From: Thermococcus barophilus MP
Lineage (GTDB): Archaea; Methanobacteriota_B; Thermococci; Thermococcales; Thermococcaceae
Direction: 5' to 3'
DNA: 64,000 nt
NCBI RefSeq assembly: GCF_000151105.2
Contig: NC_014804.1
Coordinates: 434,001 to 498,000 of the forward strand
The notes below the pieces were generated by a model. The model did no database searches, was not told the DNA's origin, and saw nothing but the letters and a program-made list of their open reading frames with translations. Position numbers and translations under genes: made by a program. This document shows, in pieces, positions 1-9,222 of the stretch (its first letter is position 1; every line of letters begins with the position of its first letter).

Positions 1-373
1 CTTTCCCACTGAGCCTTTTTGTTGAAAGCTCCTTTAGAGCGAGCATTACCCCAGCAACGTTGCCTTTGTCATCTGCACTTCCCCTTCCATAGGCTTTGTT
101 CCCGATTACAGTCAGCTTAAACGGATCGGTCTTCCATTCCTCTACATTCACTGGAACGACATCAAAGTGTGCCATGAACATGACCTTTGGTGTTCCTTCT
201 CCAATTTCACCGTAAACAGTGTAGTATCCATCTTCCTCAATTATCTCGCTCTCTATTCCCCAAGAGGCAAGAGCGTCTTTGATAAACTTTGGACACTCTT
301 TGTTTGGCTTCTTTCCTTTGGCTGGGTCATTTACGGTTTCAAATTCAATCAGCTGGGACAATAATTCCATCAT
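1..373 (-). CDS. M20 family metallopeptidase, N-terminal part (3' end outside window)
   Basis: Reading the minus strand from ATG at 373 gives a product beginning MMELLSQLIEFETV, with the metal-ligand motif HFDVVP (His69, Asp71) and the GRGSADDKGN motif near residue 100. These are hallmarks of the M20 family (ArgE/DapE/CPG2 type), zinc-dependent amidohydrolases that cleave acylated amino acids or short peptides in the cytoplasm. The bulk of the catalytic domain lies beyond the window. A GGTG ribosome binding site lies just upstream; a second ATG at 370 is equally possible. The substrate cannot be told from this part. Confidence 0.85.
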   Translation of the reverse strand, partial: MMELLSQLIEFETVNDPAKGKKPNKECPKFIKDALASWGIESEIIEEDGYYTVYGEIGEGTPKVMFMAHFDVVPVNVEEWKTDPFKLTVIGNKAYGRGSADDKGNVAGVMLALKELSTKRLSGK

Positions 374-470
374 TTTTAGCACCGTTAAGATTTTCATCGA
401 AATGATATTTAACCTTTTAGCTCAAAGTTTTAAAAGGAGCGTCTGTAAATTAAAGCTGGGAGGTGGAAAA

Positions 471-719
471 ATGGAGCCAAGACCAATGATACTTGATGAC
501 AACCCAGAAATCATGCCCGGTGGAGAAGATGACGTTGGAGAAGAGGCTGAAACTGTGGAGCAGTTCTTTGCAAAGAGCCAGGGGAACACACTGTATTTCT
601 CATACGCAACAACCCATGCAAAGATAACCATTGGAATCAGCCACGATAGCGCAACTCTTGAAGAGATGGTAAAAGCTGCGAAAGAGCTGATAAATGAGTT
701 TAGAAAGAAAAAAGAGTAA
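471..719 (+). CDS. Conserved hypothetical 82-residue protein
   Basis: The start ATG at 471 follows GGGAGGT at a normal distance, so the longer upstream frame is ignored. The product has an acidic, disordered-looking N-terminus (PEIMPGGEDDVGEEAE) followed by a compact alpha/beta segment and a basic end (NEFRKKKE). No enzyme motif is visible and I do not recognise a named family. It is monocistronic, divergent from the peptidase and convergent with the next gene (2 bases between stops), and probably a soluble cytoplasmic protein. Confidence 0.75.
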   Translation: MEPRPMILDDNPEIMPGGEDDVGEEAETVEQFFAKSQGNTLYFSYATTHAKITIGISHDSATLEEMVKAAKELINEFRKKKE

Positions 720-721
720 CT

Positions 722-1069
722 TTACGTCTCTTTTTTCCTGTAGAGAGTTAACGACACAGAGTTGTTCTTAAATTTTATCTCTGCTCTGTCTGTCATCATG
801 CCAATAACTGAAAGCTCCGTGTCTTCTTCAACTTCCCCAACAAGCGTCCAGTAGTACTCACTTATTTCATCATGTTTTGGCAGGGATAGAAGCTTGGTAA
901 GCTCCTTTACGAGGGGATCGTCCCTGTTTATCCTGTCAACATGCAAGTGTATTCTAAAGGCATCACCTTCATCCTCAATGTGAATGCTCAGCTTTTTTGC
1001 CCCATGACGGAGGCAGAACGTTACCAGCTCATCAACGATTTTTGCTATCTTTTTGGGTTCCTCATCCAT
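722..1069 (-). CDS. Conserved hypothetical 115-residue protein
   Basis: A soluble alpha/beta protein beginning MDEEPKKIAKIVDELVTFCLRHGAK. The layout of an N-terminal helix with conserved-looking HGAK, then strands (LSIHIEDEGDAFRIHLHVD), recalls small ATPase-like or sensor folds, but no catalytic motif is present and no function is assigned. It starts 3 bases after the stop of the DUF1576 gene, and its GGAGGC ribosome binding site lies inside that gene's 3' end, so the two are co-transcribed. It may be a cytoplasmic partner of the membrane protein. Confidence 0.72.
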   Translation of the reverse strand: MDEEPKKIAKIVDELVTFCLRHGAKKLSIHIEDEGDAFRIHLHVDRINRDDPLVKELTKLLSLPKHDEISEYYWTLVGEVEEDTELSVIGMMTDRAEIKFKNNSVSLTLYRKKET

Positions 1070-1071
1070 TT

Positions 1072-2304
1072 TTATGCCTCCTTTCCGAATGCTCTAAGTA
1101 TCGGAACGAGAATTGTGGCAACTATACCTCCAGAAAACCCGTTGTTGTATAGGTTTATCCCCCCGTGGAGATAACCCACGTTAAGGACTACAAACATGTG
1201 CAGCATTCCCGCAGCTATCCCTGCCAAAGCTCCAAAAGATCCGGCTATTGGTGCAAGCGTTGTTCCAAAGAGTGCGGTTATTGCCAACACCGTTGGATGG
1301 ATGTTTTTGAATATCAGGATTTCTCCAAGGAAAATGCCAAGAATGACTGGAAGCGAGTTGAGTGGATGCTTTCCGAACGCTGAAAAGCCAACAAGGGTTA
1401 GAAGGCCAGCCACAACAGGACCGTTAACTGGGCTTTTCGCTAATGCAACCACAGCCAAACCCATCAGCCCCATGATCCCCATATTGATCAGTGAAACCTC
1501 AAAACCTTCAAGCTGAACAAAATCTGTGACAATTCTTCCGTTGAGTTTCATTATCCTCCTGTATCCCCTAAGACTTCTGCCGTTTAGGTAAACTCCTAAG
1601 AACAGGAGAAATAAAAAGAATGCGCTGAGGAGGATCTTCAGCTCAAGGTCGTATTCACTGCTCAATATAAACTGCTTTTCTGGTTCAATTCCCAGACCCC
1701 TCTTCACTGCCATTAATACTCCCCCAAGAAGCCCGCCGGTAAAGCCTATGTTGTACAAGTTGTATCCATCGTGAACCCTGAGCATGTGGGCTGAGAGAGG
1801 TGGCATTATGAAACCCACAATTACTCCGCCAAGAAATCCAGCAATGAACCCAAATTTACCCAAGGAGGGGCTTATGAGGAGCTCGGTTACAAGGGGCGCA
1901 AGTGTTGTGGCGAACATCATGATCAGAATGACGCTCTTGAAGGATGTTCCTTTGTATCGGGTGTATAGGTAGCCACCAACGTATATCGGCCAGACATTTA
2001 TTATGTTCTTCCCCATAAAGGCGAACCCAGCTATTGTCAGTACCGCCGCAATTATTGGGCCTGTGGGCTCGATTTTGAGTCGATAAAGTAGATATACGTT
2101 GGCTAAAGTTAGGAGGGCTGAATTTATCAGCGTTGCACCTATGCCGCCGACCGCCAAGTAGTCCACAAGGAGCACATCAGAATGGAGGACTATGGCTTTG
2201 AGACCTTTAATCATGTTTTCTGGGGTGTCAAGCAAAAATGCAGCAACGATCATTAGAAGCGGAAGGGTTAAAAGAATGTAAAATCTGAGAGATAGCCTAT
2301 TCAT
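1072..2304 (-). CDS. DUF1576 family multispanning membrane protein
   Basis: A 410-residue, very hydrophobic protein with about ten to eleven predicted membrane segments. It has an internal two-fold repeat: GPIIAAVLTIAGFAFMGKN near residue 85 is matched by GPVVAGLLTLVGFSAFGKH near 295, and NLYNIGFTGGLLG near 185 by NLYNNGFSGGIVA near 395. This repeated Gly-rich NLYN-GF-GG layout fits the DUF1576 family, found in archaea and anaerobic bacteria, of unknown function. An inverted-repeat transporter or channel fold is an inference. The ribosome binding site GGAGGAAAC precedes the ATG. It is followed in operon by the 115-residue gene. Confidence 0.8.
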   Translation of the reverse strand: MNRLSLRFYILLTLPLLMIVAAFLLDTPENMIKGLKAIVLHSDVLLVDYLAVGGIGATLINSALLTLANVYLLYRLKIEPTGPIIAAVLTIAGFAFMGKNIINVWPIYVGGYLYTRYKGTSFKSVILIMMFATTLAPLVTELLISPSLGKFGFIAGFLGGVIVGFIMPPLSAHMLRVHDGYNLYNIGFTGGLLGGVLMAVKRGLGIEPEKQFILSSEYDLELKILLSAFFLFLLFLGVYLNGRSLRGYRRIMKLNGRIVTDFVQLEGFEVSLINMGIMGLMGLAVVALAKSPVNGPVVAGLLTLVGFSAFGKHPLNSLPVILGIFLGEILIFKNIHPTVLAITALFGTTLAPIAGSFGALAGIAAGMLHMFVVLNVGYLHGGINLYNNGFSGGIVATILVPILRAFGKEA

Positions 2305-2357
2305 TGAAGTGTTTCCTCCTATGAGTTGTGGAGATGGTAATTCAGTTGTTCAGCTAT

Positions 2358-3782
2358 TTAAACGTTTATCCTCTTCCAAATTGTGCCCTGTGGAGTGTCT
2401 TCAAGCTGTATGCCGAGCTCTCTAAGCTCCGCTCTAATTTTATCCGCCAAAGCGTAGTTTTTCTGCTTTCTCAACTCAGCTCTAACTTGGATTAACAACT
2501 CAATCAGTTCTTCTTCTTTTGTCTCCTTTGTCTCTTTGAAGTATTCCTCAAAGATTCCAAAGACTTCACCGACCATCTTGAAAAACTCAAGGGCTTTTCT
2601 CAGGACGCTTTCCTTTGGCTTTTCCACTTTTGCTAAGTACTTGTTCACAGCGTTTGCCACTTCAAATATCGGCTTCATGGCTTCAGCTGTGTTAAAGTCA
2701 TCGTCCATTGCCTCATAGAACTTCCTCTTAGCTTCTCTAATTACTTCATAGAGCTCAAACTCCTCTTTGCTCCACTTAAATGGTATCTCAGCTTTTTCAA
2801 GGGCAATTCTGATGTTTTCAATTGTGTTGTAAAGCTTTTCAAGGTTGTTCTTTGCGTGCTGTATCCCTTCTTCTGTATAGTCAAGAGGTGAGCGGTAGTG
2901 CTTCTGCAGGACAAAGAACCTTATAACCTCCGGGGAGTATCTCTGCAAAAGCTCCCTTATCGTGACAAAGTTTCCTAAGCTTTTGCTCATCTTCTCTCCT
3001 TTTACCATGACGAAACCTGTATGGAGCCAGTACCTAACCCATTCCTTACCCGTGCATGCCTCCGTCTGTGCTATCTCGTTTTCATGGTGAGGGAATATTA
3101 GGTCATTTCCGCCGCCATGAATGTCAAACTGCTCTCCCAGATACTTGGTGCTCATTGTTGAACACTCAATGTGCCATCCCGGTCTTCCCTCGCCCCATGG
3201 CGAATCCCACTTTGGTTCTCCGGGCTTGGCTTTCTTCCAGAGGGCAAAATCCTCTGGATTCCTCTTCCCTTCACCGGGCTCAACCCTTGCTCCTTTTCTG
3301 AGCTCTTCAAGCTTTATTCCGCTGAGCTTTCCGTAGTCCCTGAACCTCTGAACCTCGAAGTAAACGCCGTCAGAGCCTTCGTAGGCGTAGCCCTTCTCTT
3401 CCAGCTTCTTCACGAAGTCTATGATGTCCTCGATGTGCTCTGTAACTCTTGGATAAATATCAGCCGGCTTAACTTTCAACGCCTTCATGTCCTCGAGGAA
3501 ATACTTCAGGAATTTCTCAGCCAATTCCTTTGGATCTTCACCAGTCTCCTGAGCTCTTCTGATGATTTTGTCATCTATATCTGTAAAGTTCATGACCATC
3601 AAAACAGTGTAGCCCTTATGCTCCAGATAACGCCTTATGACATCAAAAGCAATGTACGTCCTTGCATGTCCTAAATGAGTGTAATCGTAAACGGTTGGGC
3701 CGCAAACGTACATCCTGACTTCTCCTTCTCTCAGAGGTTTGAACTCCTCCTTCTGCTTTGTAAGAGTATTGTACACTTTCAC
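2358..3782 (-). CDS. cysS: Cysteinyl-tRNA synthetase
   Basis: A class I aminoacyl-tRNA synthetase that charges tRNA-Cys. The HIGH-type signature is THLGHARTY near residue 35, followed by FTDIDDKI. Zinc ligands are suggested by the early Cys (MYVCGPTVYD), by WHIECSTMS and by HGGGNDLIFPHHENE. The KMSKS loop is EKMSKSLGNF. The length (474) is normal. GGTGAT sits four bases before GTG at 3782, so I take that as the start rather than GTG at 3791, which overlaps the ribosome binding site. It is monocistronic, with the next gene on the same strand starting 1.1 kb upstream. Confidence 0.93.
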   Translation of the reverse strand: MKVYNTLTKQKEEFKPLREGEVRMYVCGPTVYDYTHLGHARTYIAFDVIRRYLEHKGYTVLMVMNFTDIDDKIIRRAQETGEDPKELAEKFLKYFLEDMKALKVKPADIYPRVTEHIEDIIDFVKKLEEKGYAYEGSDGVYFEVQRFRDYGKLSGIKLEELRKGARVEPGEGKRNPEDFALWKKAKPGEPKWDSPWGEGRPGWHIECSTMSTKYLGEQFDIHGGGNDLIFPHHENEIAQTEACTGKEWVRYWLHTGFVMVKGEKMSKSLGNFVTIRELLQRYSPEVIRFFVLQKHYRSPLDYTEEGIQHAKNNLEKLYNTIENIRIALEKAEIPFKWSKEEFELYEVIREAKRKFYEAMDDDFNTAEAMKPIFEVANAVNKYLAKVEKPKESVLRKALEFFKMVGEVFGIFEEYFKETKETKEEELIELLIQVRAELRKQKNYALADKIRAELRELGIQLEDTPQGTIWKRINV

Positions 3783-3839
3783 CTCTATCACCTGAAGAAG
3801 ATTTTTGCTTGGGTTTTATTAGACTATCGTTGGTGGCAA

Positions 3840-4886
3840 TCATCTGCGTTTTAGGAATAGAGAGACAGAGATAACCACCAGCAATATCAGGAGAAGTGAG
3901 GTAAGTTTTGGAATCTCCGATTTGCTGTTCTGAACGGTGTGATTTGTGAGAGGGGAACTGGTAAGATTTGTACTGTGTATGGAGGTTGAAAATGTTTCAG
4001 AAATGAGATTTGGGCTCAATGTTTTTGTTTTTATCTCTTTCTGTGTAGTCATGTGTTCGTATGAAGGAGCGAGATTAATAAATTCGTACTTTGGGGAGAG
4101 ATGAAATGCATTCCCAATCCATGAAAGCTTGACCTTTATCAAGGGATAGGACTTCAGCGTTTTCCCATCAAAGTAAAAAGCATAGAGGGGCTTATTGAAC
4201 ATCTCTGAAAGCTCATCCCAAGTTAGATTCATCCTATCTACCTTTTGAGTTTCCCATCGAATTGCTGTGCCGTTGATCATAATGAGATACCCAATAAACA
4301 CATGGTACGTAACATTGAACACAATTAGAGTTTTATCAACTTGCTTTCCGGGCTTTCTCATGATTGTGAAGTTGCTTTCAATGGCATCAATTTCAACTGC
4401 TGGAACAATTACAATCCCCATTCCAGAAGGAAAAGCCACTAAATGATCTAATAGGCTGTCACTCCACAAGTAAAACATCAGTTCCTTGACGGGAATTTTA
4501 TATGTTCCGTTTTTGAAGGAAAAGATGACATAATCACCGCTGTGATTCCCAAGTACTGGAACGACGTTCCTCTCCACCGTAGATAGTACCTCATTGAGGG
4601 TTCTGTTCTCAGTGCCATACTCGTAGTAGCCGCCGAGATAGTAGGCATCGCTTGAGTTCACCAAATAAAAGCGGGCATATTGAGTTGGAGGGTCAAACAT
4701 CGCTATGCACTCGCCAAAATTCTGAGGTTTCAGATCATAGAGTCCAGCCCCCACATATATTACCCCAGAAGTCGTAGGAGCAACTATTATCCGGAAACCG
4801 GAGGAACAGAAGGCTACCGAAATTGTTGGAGCAGGAGTCACTAATGGAAGAATCAAAAGTAGCAATGGGAGAAAAATCTTCCGCAT
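3840..4886 (-). CDS. Secreted, C-terminally membrane-anchored protein of unknown function
   Basis: A 348-residue protein with a signal peptide (MRKIFLPLLLLILPLVTPAP), an ectodomain of about 250 residues with many N-x-S/T sites, a Ser/Thr-rich stalk (about residues 275-320) and a single C-terminal hydrophobic helix ending in KRR. This layout is that of a surface protein displayed on the pseudoperiplasmic side of the membrane. The ectodomain has no motif I recognise. The start at 4886 follows GGAGTGGT. No operon partner is evident, although it lies upstream of cysS on the same strand. Confidence 0.72.
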   Translation of the reverse strand: MRKIFLPLLLLILPLVTPAPTISVAFCSSGFRIIVAPTTSGVIYVGAGLYDLKPQNFGECIAMFDPPTQYARFYLVNSSDAYYLGGYYEYGTENRTLNEVLSTVERNVVPVLGNHSGDYVIFSFKNGTYKIPVKELMFYLWSDSLLDHLVAFPSGMGIVIVPAVEIDAIESNFTIMRKPGKQVDKTLIVFNVTYHVFIGYLIMINGTAIRWETQKVDRMNLTWDELSEMFNKPLYAFYFDGKTLKSYPLIKVKLSWIGNAFHLSPKYEFINLAPSYEHMTTQKEIKTKTLSPNLISETFSTSIHSTNLTSSPLTNHTVQNSKSEIPKLTSLLLILLVVISVSLFLKRR

Positions 4887-5009
4887 TACTACCACTCCCC
4901 TAATAGAAATTAGTCCTACCCTTTTAAAGCATTGTTCACAAGACCAGCAAAAGCTTAAAAACCCAATTCCCCCAATTTAAACCAGCTTAAAAAACAGGAG
5001 GTCATGCTC

Positions 5010-5909
5010 ATGAAAGTGGGAAGGGGAGATGTTGTAAGACTTCATTACATTGGAAAAGTCAAAGAGACTGGAGAAATCTTTGACACAACGTATGAAGAAG
5101 TTGCAAAGGAGGCTGGAATTTACAGCGAAAAGGGTATCTACGGTCCAGTGCCAATTGCAATTGGCGCTGGTCATGTCCTCAAAGGGCTTGATGAGCAACT
5201 TGAAGGTCTCGAGGTGGGAAAGAAGTACACAATTGAAGTTCCTCCAGAGAAGGCCTTTGGAAGAAGGGATCCTAAGCTCATTAAGACATTCACCCTTGGT
5301 CAGTTTAGAAGGCAGGGAATCATGCCATTTCCCGGATTAGAGGTTGAAATAGAAACTGAAAGTGGGAAGAAGCTTAAAGGGAGGGTTTTGAGTGTTTCAA
5401 GTGGGAGGGTTAGAGTTGACTTCAATCATCCCCTTGCAGGAAAGACCATTATATATGAAGTGGAAATTGTAGAAAAGATTGAAGATCCAATTGAGAAGGT
5501 TAAAGCATTAATTGAGCTGAGGCTTCCAATGGTTGATCTCAGCAAAGTCAAGATTGAAGTCGGAGAGAAAGATGTAAAGATAGATTTCAGCGATGTTGAG
5601 ATTGATAAAAACACGCTTATTCTTGGAGAAATCATCCTTGAGAGCGATCTTAAGTTCATTGGATATGAGCAGGTTGAATTTAAGCCCACAATTGATGATC
5701 TTTTGAAACCTCCAGAGGTAAAGGTTGAAGAAGAGATAGAAAAAGAGGTAAAGGAGCAGAAAAGCGGAGAAGAGGCAACTGAAGAAAGCAAGGAGGAAGC
5801 AGAAAAAAAGACTGAAGGAGTTAAAGAAAGTGCTGAGAAGACAGAAGAAGAGAAAACTGCCGAAGTTAAAGAGGAGAAAGAAGAGGCTAAAGAGGAAGCC
5901 AAAGGATGA
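5010..5909 (+). CDS. FKBP-type peptidyl-prolyl isomerase with long acidic tail
   Basis: The first 150 residues form an FKBP domain with an insert-in-flap module: VRLHYIGKV, EIFDTTYEEV, GAGHVLKGLDEQLEGLEVG and VPPEKAFGRRDPK, then the insert (FPGLEVEIET) and HPLAGKTIIYEVEIVE. Residues about 160-235 form a second compact region, and the last 60 are almost entirely Glu, Lys and Ala. Archaeal long-type FKBPs of this kind act as folding catalysts and chaperones. The ribosome binding site GGAGGT (4997-5002) is one base from ATG 5004 but seven from ATG 5010, which decides the start. The stop overlaps the next gene by four bases. Confidence 0.9.
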   Translation: MKVGRGDVVRLHYIGKVKETGEIFDTTYEEVAKEAGIYSEKGIYGPVPIAIGAGHVLKGLDEQLEGLEVGKKYTIEVPPEKAFGRRDPKLIKTFTLGQFRRQGIMPFPGLEVEIETESGKKLKGRVLSVSSGRVRVDFNHPLAGKTIIYEVEIVEKIEDPIEKVKALIELRLPMVDLSKVKIEVGEKDVKIDFSDVEIDKNTLILGEIILESDLKFIGYEQVEFKPTIDDLLKPPEVKVEEEIEKEVKEQKSGEEATEESKEEAEKKTEGVKESAEKTEEEKTAEVKEEKEEAKEEAKG

Positions 5910-6493
5910 TAGCATTTCTTCTTTACTTAGTTTCCTTGATTTTTATTATCCTCAACTGGCATCTGGGTAAAAATATCTACGAATGGGCATTCTATGACAT
6001 TCTGTTTTATGTATTCTTGCCCCTAACTGCGGCTTACCTTTTGGGATTCAAGCCTAATGAGCTGGGATTTAAGATTGGCAAGAGGGAAGGTTACATCTGG
6101 GCATTTGTCCTTTTCTCAGCAACTTTACCGGTGAGCGTTTATGCATCGAGGATAGAGAGCTTCCGGAGCTTTTATCCTATTTTCAGCTACTCCTCTTGGG
6201 GTGATTTTATCTTTAAGGAGCTGTTGATAGGAGCAATAATGTTTGCGCATGAAGCGTTTTATAGGGGAATTCTGCTGTTCCCACTGGCAGAAAAAAACGA
6301 ATGGCTTGGGATTTTGCTCCAGAACATTCCCTATACCCTAATTCACATAGGAAAACCGACACTGGAGATTCCATACTCCTTCATTGCGGGCATAATATTC
6401 GCGAAAATGGATTTGAAAAGTGAAAGCTTTCTGCCGAGTTTTCTTTTACACTGGATTGGAGCTGTGGCTTTTGATGTTCTTTGTATTATATGA
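5906..6493 (+). CDS. CPBP-like membrane protease with altered motif
   Basis: A 195-residue protein with about six membrane helices. The motif FAHEAFYRG near residue 115, IPYTLIHIG near 148 and LLHWIGAVAFD near 185 match motifs 1-3 of the CPBP (CAAX protease and bacteriocin-processing, ABI) family of glutamic-type intramembrane proteases. The usual motif 1 is EExxxR. Here the first Glu is His (HEAFYR), so activity may be altered or lost. ATGA overlap places it in an operon with the FKBP gene. Its 3' end overlaps the convergent DUF4097 gene by eight bases. Confidence 0.8.
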   Translation: MIAFLLYLVSLIFIILNWHLGKNIYEWAFYDILFYVFLPLTAAYLLGFKPNELGFKIGKREGYIWAFVLFSATLPVSVYASRIESFRSFYPIFSYSSWGDFIFKELLIGAIMFAHEAFYRGILLFPLAEKNEWLGILLQNIPYTLIHIGKPTLEIPYSFIAGIIFAKMDLKSESFLPSFLLHWIGAVAFDVLCII

Positions 6494-7163
6494 GCCTGAG
6501 CTCTATGTTTCCATTCACTGTAGAGACTTTGACTGAATACTTTCCAGAACCAAGCTGTGCGCTGAAGCTTTTTGGTCCAAATTTTCCCACCAAAGAAGTC
6601 GCAACGTTATCAAAGCCCTCTGTTAATATTCTTCCATTTGTTGTACTTGCTGAGATCATTGCATCAGCTTTTTTTGGAAGCAGAAATTTTATCGACCCGT
6701 TTACGGTTGAGATTTTTACATCGTTTCTAACAGCTTTCAGCACAACTTTTATCGGTCCATTTACATTTCCAACTTTGCTGATCTCCACATTTTCAAGCTC
6801 AATTGACCCATTTACGTTGCCAATTTTAATAACTCCCTTAACATTTGAAATTGAGATTCTGCTGTTTACACTGCCAATTTTCTTTACTTCAACGGTTTTC
6901 GGAACAAGGATGTCAAAATTCACCGAACTTCCACCCAAGCTGATGCCAAAGGTTTTCTTATGCTTAGCCTCGATTTTTAGAACATTTCCCTTTTTTTTGA
7001 CTTTGATTTTTGGCTCTGATGCAAAAAGGCCCCATTTCTTCTCCGCTCTCATTTTTATTGTATCACCATCGTAGCCTTTTATCTTGATGTGTCCGCTCAC
7101 ATTGCTGATGACAAGCCTTAATCCTTCGGTTACCTCATACTCCCTCTCAATTATCTCAATCAT
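6486..7163 (-). CDS. DUF4097-type beta-repeat protein
   Basis: A 225-residue protein built of repeated short strands with the recurring theme SxVNGxIxL/IxxVxG (SNVSGHIKI, SNVKGVIKIGNVNGSIEL, ISTVNGSIKF, STTNGRILTEG, VSTVNGNIEL). This right-handed beta-helix-like pattern is that of the DUF4097 family, a solenoid often called adhesin-like but of unknown role. There is no signal peptide, so it is probably cytoplasmic. ATG at 7163 follows GGTGGGC at a normal distance, whereas ATG 7175 has no ribosome binding site. It is monocistronic and convergent with the CPBP gene. Confidence 0.8.
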   Translation of the reverse strand: MIEIIEREYEVTEGLRLVISNVSGHIKIKGYDGDTIKMRAEKKWGLFASEPKIKVKKKGNVLKIEAKHKKTFGISLGGSSVNFDILVPKTVEVKKIGSVNSRISISNVKGVIKIGNVNGSIELENVEISKVGNVNGPIKVVLKAVRNDVKISTVNGSIKFLLPKKADAMISASTTNGRILTEGFDNVATSLVGKFGPKSFSAQLGSGKYSVKVSTVNGNIELRLI

Positions 7164-7212
7164 CTTGCCCACCATTACTGTATTGCATGCTCAAAGAAAA
7201 AGTAAAATGTGG

Positions 7213-9117
7213 TCAGGAGTGAGCACTTCCTTTGCTGACCCTAACTGTGCCATAGCCAACAAAGAGCAACTTATCCGGATCGAGGGCTTTAACGACCTCA
7301 GGTCTGTGGGTAATTATCACCGCTGTAATGCCTGCTTCACGAATTATTTCGCTGACCTTCTTTGCAACCCTCATAGCGGTTAGTGTATCGAGGTGTGCAG
7401 CAAATTCGTCCATAAGTAATAGATTTGGCTTCTCCGCAAGCAGAGATGCTATCTTAGCCCTCTCCTTCTGTCCTGTGGAAAGCTCACTAAACTTTGCCCT
7501 GTAAAGCACAGCATCGCTCAAGCCGGAGCGGTTTAAAACTTCAACTGCTGCATTTAAATCCCTAATTTTTCTGTAAACGTGCTCCAGTATGCTCTCCGAA
7601 CCAAAGGATGGCTCAAATTCGCCTGGAATCATGACCGAAACCTTAACGTTTTCTGGCACTTCAATTTCTCCACCTGTTGGTCTGTACTTCTCTTCCCAGT
7701 AGCCTTTGGCTGCTCCAAGGATTAAGCGTAAAAGAGTTGTCTTTCCGGCTCCGCTTGCTCCGACCACCACAATCAGCTCTTTTGGCTTGATTTCAAAGTT
7801 TAGATTTCTCAGGACAGGTCTCTGAATAACTCTATGTCTTACCCCAAAAGCCTTCAAAAGCTCCTGAATTTCCTCGGGAAGACCCCTTATGTCAAGTTCG
7901 CTCTCGAAGACCTTGCTTACATTTTTGAAGACTATTGAGCCTTTTAACGGCTCAACTTTTCCATAGCTTGGCCTCCACAGTTTTCCGTCTTTAGGAGCGT
8001 ATGGATCATCCCTTAAAAAGCGCTCTATGTATTCTTTAGCCTCTTCGCTTAGCGGATAAAAGAGGACAGGTCTTCCACTTGCTGTTTCCCATAAAAACTT
8101 AAAGCCAACTTTTTCAAAGAAGGGGTTATAGCGAGCCATTTGAGCTATTGTCTCTACTATGTGCTTCCTCTTTCTCATCTCTGGGATTCTTCTTTCCTTA
8201 ATCCATTCTAATGCAGCTTTAACGCTTAATTGGCCAAGCCCATCGGAGCGGTAGTCTGGATGGACAACAACCCTTGCAATTCTCGCTCCAGCAGTGTTGC
8301 TCTCTCTCAAAGCCTGCCACTTTGCTTCCTCCCAGAGCATTGAGCGGGCGACTTTTTTAGGATATTTCTTCTTGAGCTCTTCATAAAGCTCCTTCATTAT
8401 ACGCTCGGGCCAGAATGCCGGATGGAACCAGTCCTCTGGAAAAACCTTTTCACGAATGTTCTTCTCTATTTCACCGTTTGGTAAGCGACGGTGCATCAGA
8501 GGAATTGGTGGATCAACTCTAACGTAAGCCAAGATTCTTGGCTCATACTCCTTTCTGTTCTCGAGCTCAAGGATTAAGAAGCGTGATGCCGGGGTTGAAC
8601 CTTTAATCTCCAAGATGTGAACATCTTCGCTCCCGCAGACCGGGCACTTCTGCTTCGTATTCGACTCAAATACGTGTCCGTTCTCGCATCTCCAGAGCGC
8701 AACTTTCTCCTTCTGCGATGCATAATGATACTGCTCAAGCTCCGCTATTGCCTCAAAGTCGCTCTCGTAAGTTGCTTCCCTCGCCTTAATCTTGTAGGTA
8801 TAGAGCAGTTCACCAGTTAATGGAGAATAGCGCTTTGCTTCATACTCCCTCTCCCACAGTGGCCAAACTTTAATTTTGTCCCCCTGATAGAACTTGTAAA
8901 GCTCATAGTCATCAAAATCAAGGATTTTTTCACCATTTTTGACTTTTGGCTTCCCCTTCACGTGAATTTCAACTTCATCTCCAGTTACAAACCACTGAGC
9001 AACGCCACTCATGTAGAGCTTATATCTTTCCCCCTTAGTCTCAACTTCAAGAATTCCAAACCATCGGTGCTTGAAGCGTGGAATTTCACTACCAACGACT
9101 TTACCTCTAAGAATCAT
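7213..9117 (-). CDS. ABC-type ATPase fused to a GNAT-like acetyltransferase domain
   Basis: A 634-residue fusion. The N-terminal third is beta-rich and carries a zinc ribbon (CENGH, then CPVCG, about residues 140-165). The middle contains a GNAT-like region (ARIARVVVHPDYRSDGLGQLSVKAALEW). The C-terminal 200 residues are an ABC ATPase with Walker A GASGAGKTTL, signature LSTGQKERAKIAS, Walker B LLLMDE and a switch His (ITHRPE). This fits the archaeal orthologous group of ABC ATPases fused to a predicted acetyltransferase, of unknown function; an RNA- or ribosome-directed role is an inference. GGTGAT just upstream selects ATG 9117 over ATG 9129. There is no membrane segment, so it is not a transporter. 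Confidence 0.85.
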   Translation of the reverse strand: MILRGKVVGSEIPRFKHRWFGILEVETKGERYKLYMSGVAQWFVTGDEVEIHVKGKPKVKNGEKILDFDDYELYKFYQGDKIKVWPLWEREYEAKRYSPLTGELLYTYKIKAREATYESDFEAIAELEQYHYASQKEKVALWRCENGHVFESNTKQKCPVCGSEDVHILEIKGSTPASRFLILELENRKEYEPRILAYVRVDPPIPLMHRRLPNGEIEKNIREKVFPEDWFHPAFWPERIMKELYEELKKKYPKKVARSMLWEEAKWQALRESNTAGARIARVVVHPDYRSDGLGQLSVKAALEWIKERRIPEMRKRKHIVETIAQMARYNPFFEKVGFKFLWETASGRPVLFYPLSEEAKEYIERFLRDDPYAPKDGKLWRPSYGKVEPLKGSIVFKNVSKVFESELDIRGLPEEIQELLKAFGVRHRVIQRPVLRNLNFEIKPKELIVVVGASGAGKTTLLRLILGAAKGYWEEKYRPTGGEIEVPENVKVSVMIPGEFEPSFGSESILEHVYRKIRDLNAAVEVLNRSGLSDAVLYRAKFSELSTGQKERAKIASLLAEKPNLLLMDEFAAHLDTLTAMRVAKKVSEIIREAGITAVIITHRPEVVKALDPDKLLFVGYGTVRVSKGSAHS

Positions 9118-9222
9118 TGTTATCACCATTGAAAATTCGTTTTTTGTGTATTTAAGGTTAGTCTGTGTTTCACCATAATGCATTTAATAACGCTAAGCCT
9201 AACATCTTAATGGTGGTTTAAA

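Noticed and set aside
3056-3674. Several plus-strand frames inside cysS
   Set aside because: Antisense to the conserved catalytic core of cysS, with no ribosome binding sites.
5426-5915. Long minus-strand frames opposite the FKBP tail
   Set aside because: Ser/Phe-rich shadows caused by the Glu/Lys-rich coding strand.
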